Part shown: piece by piece, positions 1-5,535 of the stretch
Layout of the letters: each line of letters begins with the position of its first letter
Position numbering within the stretch: the stretch's first letter is position 1
DNA from: DASTOB01 sp035720425
GTDB taxonomy: Bacteria; Chloroflexota; Limnocylindria; Limnocylindrales; CSP1-4
DNA: 6,654 nucleotides
Direction of reading: 5' to 3'
NCBI GenBank assembly: GCA_035720425.1
Contig: DASTOB010000007.1
Coordinates: 1-6,654 of the forward strand
Position numbers and translations under genes: made by a program
Notes under the pieces: generated by a model
Seen by the model: only the letters and a program-made list of their open reading frames with translations
What the model was told of the DNA's origin: nothing
Database searches by the model: none

Positions 1-175
1 TGCCCTGCTGGAAGCGGCCGATGACGTCGCGCGTGTCGGCGGGGTTGCGGCTCTCGAACGTCCCGCCGCTCGTCGACTCGCACCACTCCCCGGCGATGAA
101 GTGGCGGAACGTGGGGGGAGTCGGCGCTGCGTTCGTCCCCGTTCCGGCGGTCGGGCCACGCTCCGTCGTCGTCAT
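1..175 (-). CDS. aldehyde dehydrogenase family protein, N-terminal part (runs off left edge)
   Basis: Only the first 58 codons are in the window; the gene continues past base 1. It starts at the ATG complementary to 173-175. After a low-complexity Thr/Ala/Pro leader of about 21 residues, the peptide reads FRHFIAGEWCES (about residues 22-33) and then FESRNPADTRDVIGRF (about 40-55). This is the N-terminal strand pair of NAD(P)+-dependent aldehyde dehydrogenases, whose family pattern is F-I-x-G-E-W ... NPA-x-x-x-x-V-I-G. These enzymes oxidise aldehydes to carboxylates in the cytosol. The catalytic Cys and Glu lie outside the window, so substrate and subfamily cannot be set; the NPADT-type start recalls semialdehyde dehydrogenases. 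The gene follows the thiolase on the same strand, and its ATG overlaps the stop of a 10-codon mini-ORF made by a local duplication, so translation is probably coupled. The frame assignment is firm, the exact substrate unknown. Confidence 0.85.
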   Translation of the reverse strand, partial: MTTTERGPTAGTGTNAAPTPPTFRHFIAGEWCESTSGGTFESRNPADTRDVIGRFQQG

Positions 176-218
176 TCGGCCACCCGCTCGGCGGTCGTCG
201 TCATGCGGCCACCCGCTC
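165..218. repeat. 29-bp-period tandem duplication at the thiolase/aldehyde dehydrogenase junction
   Basis: Bases 165-189 and 194-218 are direct copies, 24 of 25 identical (T176 versus G205), with a 29-bp offset. Each copy holds, on the minus strand, a G-rich stretch (GAGCGGGTGG) followed by an ATGACGACGAC start. The copy at 194-218 contains the thiolase stop, overlapping an ATG as ATGA. That ATG opens a frame of only 10 codons (204 down to 172), which itself ends in an ATGA overlap with the aldehyde dehydrogenase start. Because 29 is not a multiple of three, the duplication shifted frame and separated two genes that probably once shared a single ATGA junction. Confidence 0.85.
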
Positions 219-1457
219 TACAGCCATCGCCACCGAACCGCCGCCGCCGAGGCACAGGGTGGCGAGCCCGTAGCGGCCCTCGCGGCGGTGCAGCTCGTGG
301 AGGAGCGTCGCGACGATCCGGGCGCCGCTTGCGCCGATCGGGTGACCGAGCGCGATCGCCCCGCCGTTGACGTTCGTCTTCGACCAGTCGAAGCCGAGCG
401 CCCGCCCGTCGGCCAGCGTCTGAGCGGCGAATGCCTCGTTGATCTCGACGAGGTCGAACGCCTCCATCGGCAGCTCGATCCGATCGAGCAGGCGTCGGAC
501 GCCCTCGATCGGGGCGAGGAACAGCCACTTCGGCTCTACCTCCGCCTGCGCGTAGCCGACGATCCTGGCGAGGGGCCGCAGGTTGAGGCGCTCGACGGCG
601 CGCTCGCTCGCGACGACGGTCGCCGCGGCGCCGTCCGTGATGCCCGGGGCGTTGCCGGCCGTGACGGTGCCGAGGGTGGCACTGCCGCGGTCCGGGCCGT
701 CGGGGAGCTCGAACGCGGGCTTGAGGCGGGCGAGAGCCTCGGGGCTCGTGTCGCGCCGGGGGCTCTCGTCGGTCGTGACGATGGACTCCCTGCCCTTGGC
801 GTCCGTCATGGTGACCGGGGCGATCTCGGCGTCGAAGCGGCCCGCGTCGATCGCCGCGATGGCGCGCCGATGGCTCTCGAGCGCGAAGGCGTCCTGGTCC
901 TCTCTCGTGACCTGGTCCTTGATCGCGACGCGCTCGGCGTGGGTGCCCATGTGGCAGTCCTCGACCGAGCACCACAGTCCGTCGTGGACGGTCGCGTCGA
1001 TGAGCTGTCCATTGCCCAGGCGAAGGCCGAAGCGGGCGCCGGGGACGAGATACGGCGCCTGGTTCATCGACTCCATCCCGCCGGCGATCGCCACCTCGGC
1101 GTCACCGGCGCGGATCTCCGCTGCGGCGAGCATGATCGCCTTGAGGCCGGAGCCGCACACTCGGTTGATCGTCGTCGCGCTCGTCGTGGCGGGGAGGCCG
1201 GCGCGGAGGGCCGCCTGACGGGCCGGCGCCTGGCCGACGCCCGCCTGGAGCACCTGGCCCATGAGGACCTCGTCGATGGGCGTGCCCGGTGGGAGATTCG
1301 CCCGCTCGACGGCGGCCCGGATGGCGACGCCACCGAGCGCGACCGCGGGGGTCCCGGCGAGTGCGCCACCGAACCGGCCGATTGGCGTGCGTGCGGCGCT
1401 GACGAGGTAGACGTGGCCGTTGGGGCCGGCGGGGTCGTGGGGTCGATCGCGGGTCAT
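201..1457 (-). CDS. thiolase family protein (acetyl-CoA C-acyltransferase)
   Basis: A complete 418-residue thiolase; the family is usually about 390-420. It condenses two acyl-CoAs or, in the degradative direction, cleaves 3-ketoacyl-CoA with CoA to release acetyl-CoA. The N-terminal domain opens with VYLVSAARTPIGRFGG (16-31). The nucleophilic Cys101 sits in NRVCGSGLKA and is followed by AGGMESM (125-131). The C-terminal domain has NEAFA (340-344), GGAIALGHPIGASGAR (365-380) with catalytic His372, and the second active-site Cys402 in LCLGGGGS. All key residues are intact. Acetoacetyl-CoA thiolase, beta-ketoadipyl-CoA thiolase and general 3-ketoacyl-CoA thiolase cannot be separated by eye. The ATG at 1457 has no Shine-Dalgarno sequence but has a TAGATT box 9 nt upstream. 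It is followed on the same strand by the aldehyde dehydrogenase, so the two are probably one operon. A 3-hydroxyacyl-CoA dehydrogenase on the same strand about 4 kb upstream supplies the preceding pathway step. Confidence 0.95.
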   Translation of the reverse strand: MTRDRPHDPAGPNGHVYLVSAARTPIGRFGGALAGTPAVALGGVAIRAAVERANLPPGTPIDEVLMGQVLQAGVGQAPARQAALRAGLPATTSATTINRVCGSGLKAIMLAAAEIRAGDAEVAIAGGMESMNQAPYLVPGARFGLRLGNGQLIDATVHDGLWCSVEDCHMGTHAERVAIKDQVTREDQDAFALESHRRAIAAIDAGRFDAEIAPVTMTDAKGRESIVTTDESPRRDTSPEALARLKPAFELPDGPDRGSATLGTVTAGNAPGITDGAAATVVASERAVERLNLRPLARIVGYAQAEVEPKWLFLAPIEGVRRLLDRIELPMEAFDLVEINEAFAAQTLADGRALGFDWSKTNVNGGAIALGHPIGASGARIVATLLHELHRREGRYGLATLCLGGGGSVAMAVERVAA

Positions 1458-1466
1458 GGTCAGCCG

Positions 1467-1472
1467 AATCTA
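1467..1472 (-). promoter_or_regulatory. candidate -10 box of thiolase, leaderless type
   Basis: On the minus strand the hexamer TAGATT ends 9 nt before the thiolase ATG (1457). It matches the TANNNT pattern that drives leaderless transcription in several high-GC phyla. The 9-nt gap would place the transcript start within a few bases of the ATG. There is no purine-rich ribosome binding site in between, and no convincing -35 box was seen. Confidence 0.45.
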
Positions 1473-1500
1473 CACCGCTTGCGCCGCACGGCGGCCATGC

Positions 1501-1566
1501 GCCGGGTGAGTCGGCGGTAAGCGCGCGGTGAAGGCGCGGTTAGCGCCGATCGAGCGCGCGGTGAGC
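1501..1566. repeat. degenerate 11-bp-period tandem array in the divergent promoter region
   Basis: Reading the plus strand in steps of 11 from 1501, successive 9-mers are GCCGGGTGA (1501), CGGCGGTAA (1512), GCGCGGTGA (1523), GCGCGGTTA (1534), GCCGATCGA (1545) and GCGCGGTGA (1556). The consensus is GCGCGGTGA followed mostly by GC. A 12-bp identical copy, AGCGCGCGGTGA, occurs at 1520-1531 and 1553-1564, exactly 33 bp apart. The array lies between the divergently transcribed thiolase and XRE genes and abuts the XRE gene's candidate -10. One repeat per DNA turn suggests same-face protein binding, that is an operator array, possibly for the XRE protein itself. The unit at 1545 is the weakest. Confidence 0.6.
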
Positions 1567-1575
1567 GGCTCCGGT

Positions 1576-1581
1576 CATGCT
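1576..1581 (+). promoter_or_regulatory. candidate -10 box of the XRE-nuclease gene (weak)
   Basis: CATGCT lies 8 nt before the ATG at 1590. It keeps the A and final T that are the most conserved positions of a bacterial -10 but lacks the first T. There is no Shine-Dalgarno sequence between it and the ATG. Its spacing matches that of the other three starts in the window, which is the main reason for listing it. Confidence 0.25.
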
Positions 1582-1589
1582 GCGCCGGC

Positions 1590-2345
1590 ATGGACGACCT
1601 GCGCGTCGGCTCCGTCATCAAGGCCCTCCGGCTCCGCAAGCGCTGGACCCAAGCCCAGCTCGCGGCCGCCGCCGGCGTGTCGCCATCCTTGATCTCCCGG
1701 ATGGAGCGCGGCCGCCTCGAGTCGACCTCGCTCGAGGTCCTGCGTCGGGTCTTCGCCGCGCTCGATGCACGGGTGGAGCTCGTTCCGCGCTGGCGCGCCG
1801 GCGAACTCGATCGACTCGTCGACGCACGTCACGCGGGCATGGTCGAGATCCTCGGACGTCGCTTGACGGACCTGTCGGGGTGGGAGGTCCTCCCCGAAGT
1901 GACGTTCTCGATCTTTGGGGAGCGGGGCGCGATCGACATCCTGGCCTGGCATCCGGTTCATCGGGCGCTGCTGATCATCGAGGTGAAGAGCGGGCTCGAC
2001 GACATCGGCGGACTCCTTCGCCAGGTCGACCGATATCGCCGACTGGCCCGCGACATCGTTCGCGAGCGCGGGTGGAACCCGCGCACGATCGGCGTGTGGG
2101 TGGTGGTCGCCGACGGCCGAACGGCCCGGCGCCGGCTGGCGGAGCACTACGCCACGCTCCGAGGCGCGCTCCCGGCCGATGGACACGCGATGGACCGGTG
2201 GGTCAGGCGACCCGATCGCGACGTTGCCGCGATGTCGTTCCTGCCATTTGGTCACCCCACGAAAGTTGGTCGGGGCGGCCGAGGCGCTCCGCCAGGCGGC
2301 CACGCTCAGGCAGCCAGTCGCGGCGGGCTCGTGCCTGCCAATTAG
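1590..2345 (+). CDS. XRE-family helix-turn-helix protein with C-terminal PD-(D/E)XK nuclease-like domain
   Basis: A 251-residue protein with two domains. Residues about 4-62 are an XRE/Cro-type helix-turn-helix: RVGSVIKALRLRKRWTQAQL, then AAGVSPSLISRMERG as recognition helix and turn, then the LEVLRRVFAALD closing helix. Residues about 95-175 look like a restriction-endonuclease fold. Glu103 is followed by a strand, then Asp116 in RGAIDIL, then a strand ending in the ExK triad Glu131-Val-Lys133 (LLIIEVKSG), then a helix with Gln145 and Tyr149 (RQVDRY), and a final strand IGVWVVVAD. This D...ExK order with a downstream QxxxY is the PD-(D/E)XK signature, seen for example in RecB-like and YraN-like proteins. 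The role is unknown: it could be a DNA-binding regulator with a dead or active nuclease module, or a defence or toxin-like regulator. The last about 35 residues are Gly/Ala/Pro-rich and are encoded by the left half of an inverted repeat. The ATG at 1590 is the start that begins right before the helix-turn-helix. No partner gene directly follows it. Confidence 0.85.
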   Translation: MDDLRVGSVIKALRLRKRWTQAQLAAAAGVSPSLISRMERGRLESTSLEVLRRVFAALDARVELVPRWRAGELDRLVDARHAGMVEILGRRLTDLSGWEVLPEVTFSIFGERGAIDILAWHPVHRALLIIEVKSGLDDIGGLLRQVDRYRRLARDIVRERGWNPRTIGVWVVVADGRTARRRLAEHYATLRGALPADGHAMDRWVRRPDRDVAAMSFLPFGHPTKVGRGGRGAPPGGHAQAASRGGLVPAN

Positions 2346-2412
2346 CTTCGGCTGTGCACGAATGGCATACGGGGCGCCGACCAACTTGCATCGGACGACC
2401 GTTTGGCAGGGA
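2238..2412. repeat. 175-bp imperfect inverted-repeat element
   Basis: Arms 2238-2279 and 2371-2412 are reverse complements without gaps at about 30 of 42 positions. They include a perfect 11-bp core (AAGTTGGTCGG at 2263-2273 and its complement at 2377-2387) and a strong outer block beginning near CCTGCCA. The central 91 bp show no further symmetry. The left arm encodes part of the C-terminal tail of the XRE-nuclease protein, and the XRE stop (2343-2345) lies in the loop. I see no clear target-site duplication and no transposase. It could be a MITE-like relic, a large RNA hairpin over the end of the gene, or an old inverted duplication. Confidence 0.6.
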
Positions 2413-2435
2413 GCCCGCCTGGATCAGTGCGCGCA

Positions 2436-2496
2436 GCGAACTCGCCTGCCGTGGCGCGCCGCCTGGAGATCGCGGGCCGCGAACTCGCTCGCCGTG
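2436..2496. repeat. 18-bp imperfect direct repeat upstream of the kinase promoter
   Basis: Bases 2436-2453 and 2479-2496 match at 16 of 18 positions and share the exact core GCGAACTCGC, 43 bp apart. They sit in the non-coding region between the XRE-nuclease stop and the kinase start, about 45-105 bp upstream of the candidate kinase -10. They could be two operator half-sites or a decayed duplication. The rest of the 2346-2553 intergenic stretch holds only the right arm of the inverted repeat and the kinase promoter. Confidence 0.4.
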
Positions 2497-2540
2497 TCGC
2501 CGCGGTCGCGGCCCGCCGGTCAGGGGCCAACCCACCCGCG

Positions 2541-2546
2541 TACGAT
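2541..2546 (+). promoter_or_regulatory. candidate -10 box of the hybrid kinase, leaderless type
   Basis: TACGAT matches TANNNT and ends 7 nt before the GTG at 2554. A transcript starting at the usual distance downstream of a -10 would begin at or next to the GTG. There is no Shine-Dalgarno sequence, which supports both a leaderless message and the choice of this GTG as start. The -35 region (around 2518-2523) is not recognisable. Confidence 0.5.
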
Positions 2547-2553
2547 ACGTCGC

Positions 2554-5535
2554 GTGACTGACCCCCGAGGCGGCTCCGCACGGGCCATCGACCTCGGCGA
2601 TCCAGCCGCGCTCGCCCTCGTCGAGGCCGTTGCGCAGTCGATCGGCGACGCGACGGCCGTCACGAACAGCGACTCCGTCGTGCTCGTCTGGAACGCCGAG
2701 GCGGAGCGGCTGTACGGCATCGCCGCCGGCGACGCCGTGGGCCGATCCATTTACGACCTGTTCGACTCGACGATCGTTGGCCAGCCGCTTCGCCGCGAGG
2801 AGCCGCGGCGGATCACGATCGAGGCGGGCGTGTGGCGCGGCCGGACGATCGACGTCCCGCGGATCGGCTCGAGGGTCGGCCGGGAGATCGCCGTCGAGGC
2901 GGTGCTCAGCCGGCTCAGTGCACCGGATGGCAGCTTCAGCGGGATCATCAGCATCAAGCGCGACATCACGACGACGGTCCGGCTGGAGCGCGAGCTCGCC
3001 GCGCTCGGGACGCTCGCGACGGCGACCGGGCGGGCTCGATCAGTCGACGAGCTCGCCAATCGCGCGATCGTCGCTCTGTGCGGCGCGACCGGGGCATCGG
3101 CCGGGCTGATCATCGGCCACGACGGCGATCGCGCCCGTGTCCTGTCGGCCCATGGTCTTCCTGCTGATGCAATCGACCTCGTCGAGCGACCGGGAGTCTC
3201 GACCTCGCCGATCGTCCGCGCTCTCGCCACCCCGGGCACCGTCGTGTCCGAGTCGATCGACGTGTTTCCGATGCGCGACGCGAGCCGGCCGGTCCTCGAG
3301 GCTGCGGGCATCCGGGTCGTGTCTGCCGTGGGCCTTCACAGCGGCGACGACCTGACCGGGATGTTCATCCTCGGTTGGGACGACCCGAGTCTGGCCCTCC
3401 CGTCGTCGGCCGTGCTCCTTCAGGCTGCCGCGCACCTGGAGCGGGCCCTCGAGAACGCGGGGATGGTCGAAGAGAGCACCGCCCGATCGAGTGCCCAGCA
3501 GGCGCTCGCGCGGCGGCTCGAGTCCCTCAACCAGCTGACCGGTGTCGGGCTGTCCGTCGAATCGATCGAGGTTCTTGCCGAGCGTTCCGCGACGCTCGTC
3601 AACCAGGCGCTCGAGGCCGACGGTACCGCCTACGGGATCTTCACGCCGGATCGGACGGGGTACGCGGTCAGCGCGGCGGTCGCGCTGCCGGAGCCGATCC
3701 GCGAGTGGCTCGTGTCCCACCCGCCGACCGACCGGGGCGCGGTCGCGCACTGGCTCGCCGGCGGCGGCAGCGTCCTCGCGGGGTTCACTCCGGCAGAGGC
3801 GACGGCCGAGACGATCGAGGTGGCCCGGCGCTCCGGCGTGTCGGCCTACGCGGCGATCCCATTGCGCGTCGACAACGACCTCGTCGGCGGGATCGTCGTC
3901 TATTTCGGCCGTCCGCCCGACGACCTGCCGATCCAGCCGGCGGACCTGGACGCGGTCGGCCAGATCGCGTCGATCGCGTTCGCCAACCTCCAGCTGCGGC
4001 GCCGGCTCATCGCGTCGGAGCAGCGCTATCGGACCCTGTTCGATCGGTCACCGGTTCCGTTCGTCCTCGAGACGGACGACGGGCGCATCGCCGATGTCAA
4101 TGCCGCCGCCGAGGAGCTGTATCGCGCCGATCGCGCGTGGCTCGTCGGCCGCTCGGTCGACGACATCAGCGGGTGGGCGGAGGGCGAGCTCGCTCGCCGT
4201 CGCGCCGCGATGGCAGAGTCCGGCCGCGGCACGTTCGAAGGAACCGGCATTCGAGCCGACGGTTCGCGCTTTCCGCAGCGCGTCGACGCGTCCGCCGTCG
4301 AGGTCGACGGCGAAACGCGCATGCTCATCCGGGTCGAGGACCTGACCGAGCACGATCGGCTCCAGTCGGAGCTCATCCACGCCCAGAAGATGGAGGCGAT
4401 CGGCCAGCTCGTCGCGGGGGTCGCCCACGAGCTGAACAACCCGCTCGCGTCGATCGTCGCGTTCAGCCAGCTCCTGCGGCGCGATCCGCGCCTGCCGGCC
4501 GACCTCCAGGGCGACGCCGACCTGCTCGTGGCGGAGGCGGACCGCACGCGGCGGATCGTCCAGAACCTGCTCGACTTCGCCCGTCAGCGCCGGCCGGAAC
4601 GGCACCCGACCCACCTCCGCCGGCTCGTCGAAAGCGTGCTCGATCTGCAGTCGTACAGCATCGCCGCCGGGCGGATCGAGGTGGTGGTCGAGATCGCCGA
4701 CACGGTTCCGCTCGTCGCGGTCGATCGCGCGCAGCTCCAGCAGGTGCTGCTCAACCTGACCCTCAACGCGATACAGGCCATCCGCTCGACCGGCGAGCCG
4801 GGCTCGATTCGGATCACGGCGGCAGCGGCAGCCGGGCCGGATGGTGCGGCCGTCCGACTCGAGGTCTCCGACGGCGGACCGGGCGTGCCGCCGGAGAACC
4901 GGGACCGGCTGTTCGTGCCGTTCTTCACGACGAAGGAGCCGGGCGAGGGGACGGGACTGGGATTGCCGGTGTCGTTCGGGATCGTCGCCTCGCACGGCGG
5001 AACGCTGTCGTTCGAGCCGGGGCCCGGCGGCCGCGGCGCGACGTTCGTCGTGACGCTCCCAGTGGAGGATGCGACGGCCGATGCGGGAACGGGGGCGGCC
5101 GATGCGGGAACGGGGGCGGCCGAACCCGAGGCTCCGTCCCCCGTCGCCGCGTCGCCGGCGGCCGTCCTCGTCCTCGACGACGAGCCGTCGATCCGGGCGT
5201 TCCTCGGCAAGGCGCTCCAATCGGCCGGCTTCGAGCCGATCGTCGTCGCCACCGGGGCCGATGCGATCGCCGCCGTGCGCGACCGACCGTCGATCGCCGC
5301 CGTCCTGTGCGACTACCGGATGGCGGGCATGAACGGGACGGAGGTGCACGAGCGACTCGTGGCGATCCGGCCGGACCTGCGCGACCGGTTCGTGTTTATG
5401 AGCGGCGACGTGCTCAACGCGGAGCTCGCGTCGTTTGCCGCGGCCAACGGTGCGACCCTGCTCGCCAAGCCATTCGACCTCGACACGGTCCAGCAGACGG
5501 TCCGCGCGGTCGTCGAGGGGACTCAGCGCGGGTAG
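2554..5535 (+). CDS. soluble hybrid histidine kinase, PAS-GAF-GAF-PAS-HisKA-HATPase-REC
   Basis: A 993-residue cytosolic sensor kinase with no signal peptide or membrane segment. Order: PAS (about 22-140, with the typical WNAEAERLYGI), GAF (about 145-305), GAF (about 312-488), PAS (about 490-608), HisKA with phosphoacceptor His625 in AHELNNPL, HATPase with N-box Asn738 (LNLTLNAIQ), G1 DGGPG (773-777), F-box FFTTK (790-794) and G2 GEGTGLGL (797-804), then a linker and a receiver. The receiver has acidic Asp875/Asp876, phosphoacceptor Asp920 (LCDYRM), Ser950 and Lys972 (AKPF). All catalytic residues are present, so kinase and receiver should both work. HELNNPL is the HPK4-type H-box. The open frame extends upstream, but that part overlaps the XRE gene in another frame and looks non-coding. 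GTG 2554 follows a TACGAT box and lies just before the first PAS. No separate response regulator is nearby, so the output partner is unknown. Ligands of the PAS and GAF domains cannot be told. Confidence 0.93.
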   Translation: MTDPRGGSARAIDLGDPAALALVEAVAQSIGDATAVTNSDSVVLVWNAEAERLYGIAAGDAVGRSIYDLFDSTIVGQPLRREEPRRITIEAGVWRGRTIDVPRIGSRVGREIAVEAVLSRLSAPDGSFSGIISIKRDITTTVRLERELAALGTLATATGRARSVDELANRAIVALCGATGASAGLIIGHDGDRARVLSAHGLPADAIDLVERPGVSTSPIVRALATPGTVVSESIDVFPMRDASRPVLEAAGIRVVSAVGLHSGDDLTGMFILGWDDPSLALPSSAVLLQAAAHLERALENAGMVEESTARSSAQQALARRLESLNQLTGVGLSVESIEVLAERSATLVNQALEADGTAYGIFTPDRTGYAVSAAVALPEPIREWLVSHPPTDRGAVAHWLAGGGSVLAGFTPAEATAETIEVARRSGVSAYAAIPLRVDNDLVGGIVVYFGRPPDDLPIQPADLDAVGQIASIAFANLQLRRRLIASEQRYRTLFDRSPVPFVLETDDGRIADVNAAAEELYRADRAWLVGRSVDDISGWAEGELARRRAAMAESGRGTFEGTGIRADGSRFPQRVDASAVEVDGETRMLIRVEDLTEHDRLQSELIHAQKMEAIGQLVAGVAHELNNPLASIVAFSQLLRRDPRLPADLQGDADLLVAEADRTRRIVQNLLDFARQRRPERHPTHLRRLVESVLDLQSYSIAAGRIEVVVEIADTVPLVAVDRAQLQQVLLNLTLNAIQAIRSTGEPGSIRITAAAAAGPDGAAVRLEVSDGGPGVPPENRDRLFVPFFTTKEPGEGTGLGLPVSFGIVASHGGTLSFEPGPGGRGATFVVTLPVEDATADAGTGAADAGTGAAEPEAPSPVAASPAAVLVLDDEPSIRAFLGKALQSAGFEPIVVATGADAIAAVRDRPSIAAVLCDYRMAGMNGTEVHERLVAIRPDLRDRFVFMSGDVLNAELASFAAANGATLLAKPFDLDTVQQTVRAVVEGTQRG
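5075..5123 (+). repeat. 21-bp perfect tandem duplication in the kinase-receiver linker
   Basis: The 21-bp unit at 5080-5100 is repeated exactly at 5101-5121, and the period-21 identity extends from 5075 to 5123. It is in frame and encodes DAGTGAA twice, in the flexible Ala/Gly/Pro-rich hinge between the ATPase domain and the receiver. The lack of any mismatch suggests a recent slippage or duplication that lengthened the hinge by seven residues. Confidence 0.9.

Noticed and set aside
172..975. Minus-strand frame of 267 codons overlapping the thiolase
   Set aside because: It is a shifted frame of the thiolase gene with Arg-rich composition. Only its last 10 codons, from the ATG at 204, are of interest, as the decoy cistron.
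21..1520. Long plus-strand open frame of 499 codons across the thiolase
   Set aside because: It is exactly antisense to a thiolase with all catalytic motifs intact. Its translation is an Arg/Gly/Asp-rich sequence typical of high-GC shadow frames, with no recognisable domain.
2179..2553. Upstream extension of the kinase frame to an ATG at 2179
   Set aside because: This stretch overlaps the end of the XRE-nuclease gene and the inverted repeat, and its translation shows no domain. The promoter-like TACGAT and GTG at 2554 give a natural start before the first PAS domain.
1577..2557. Plus-strand frame of 326 codons starting at ATG 1577
   Set aside because: It is a shifted frame over the XRE-nuclease gene. 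Its composition is Arg/Pro-rich and it breaks the HTH and PD-(D/E)XK motifs seen in the frame starting at 1590.
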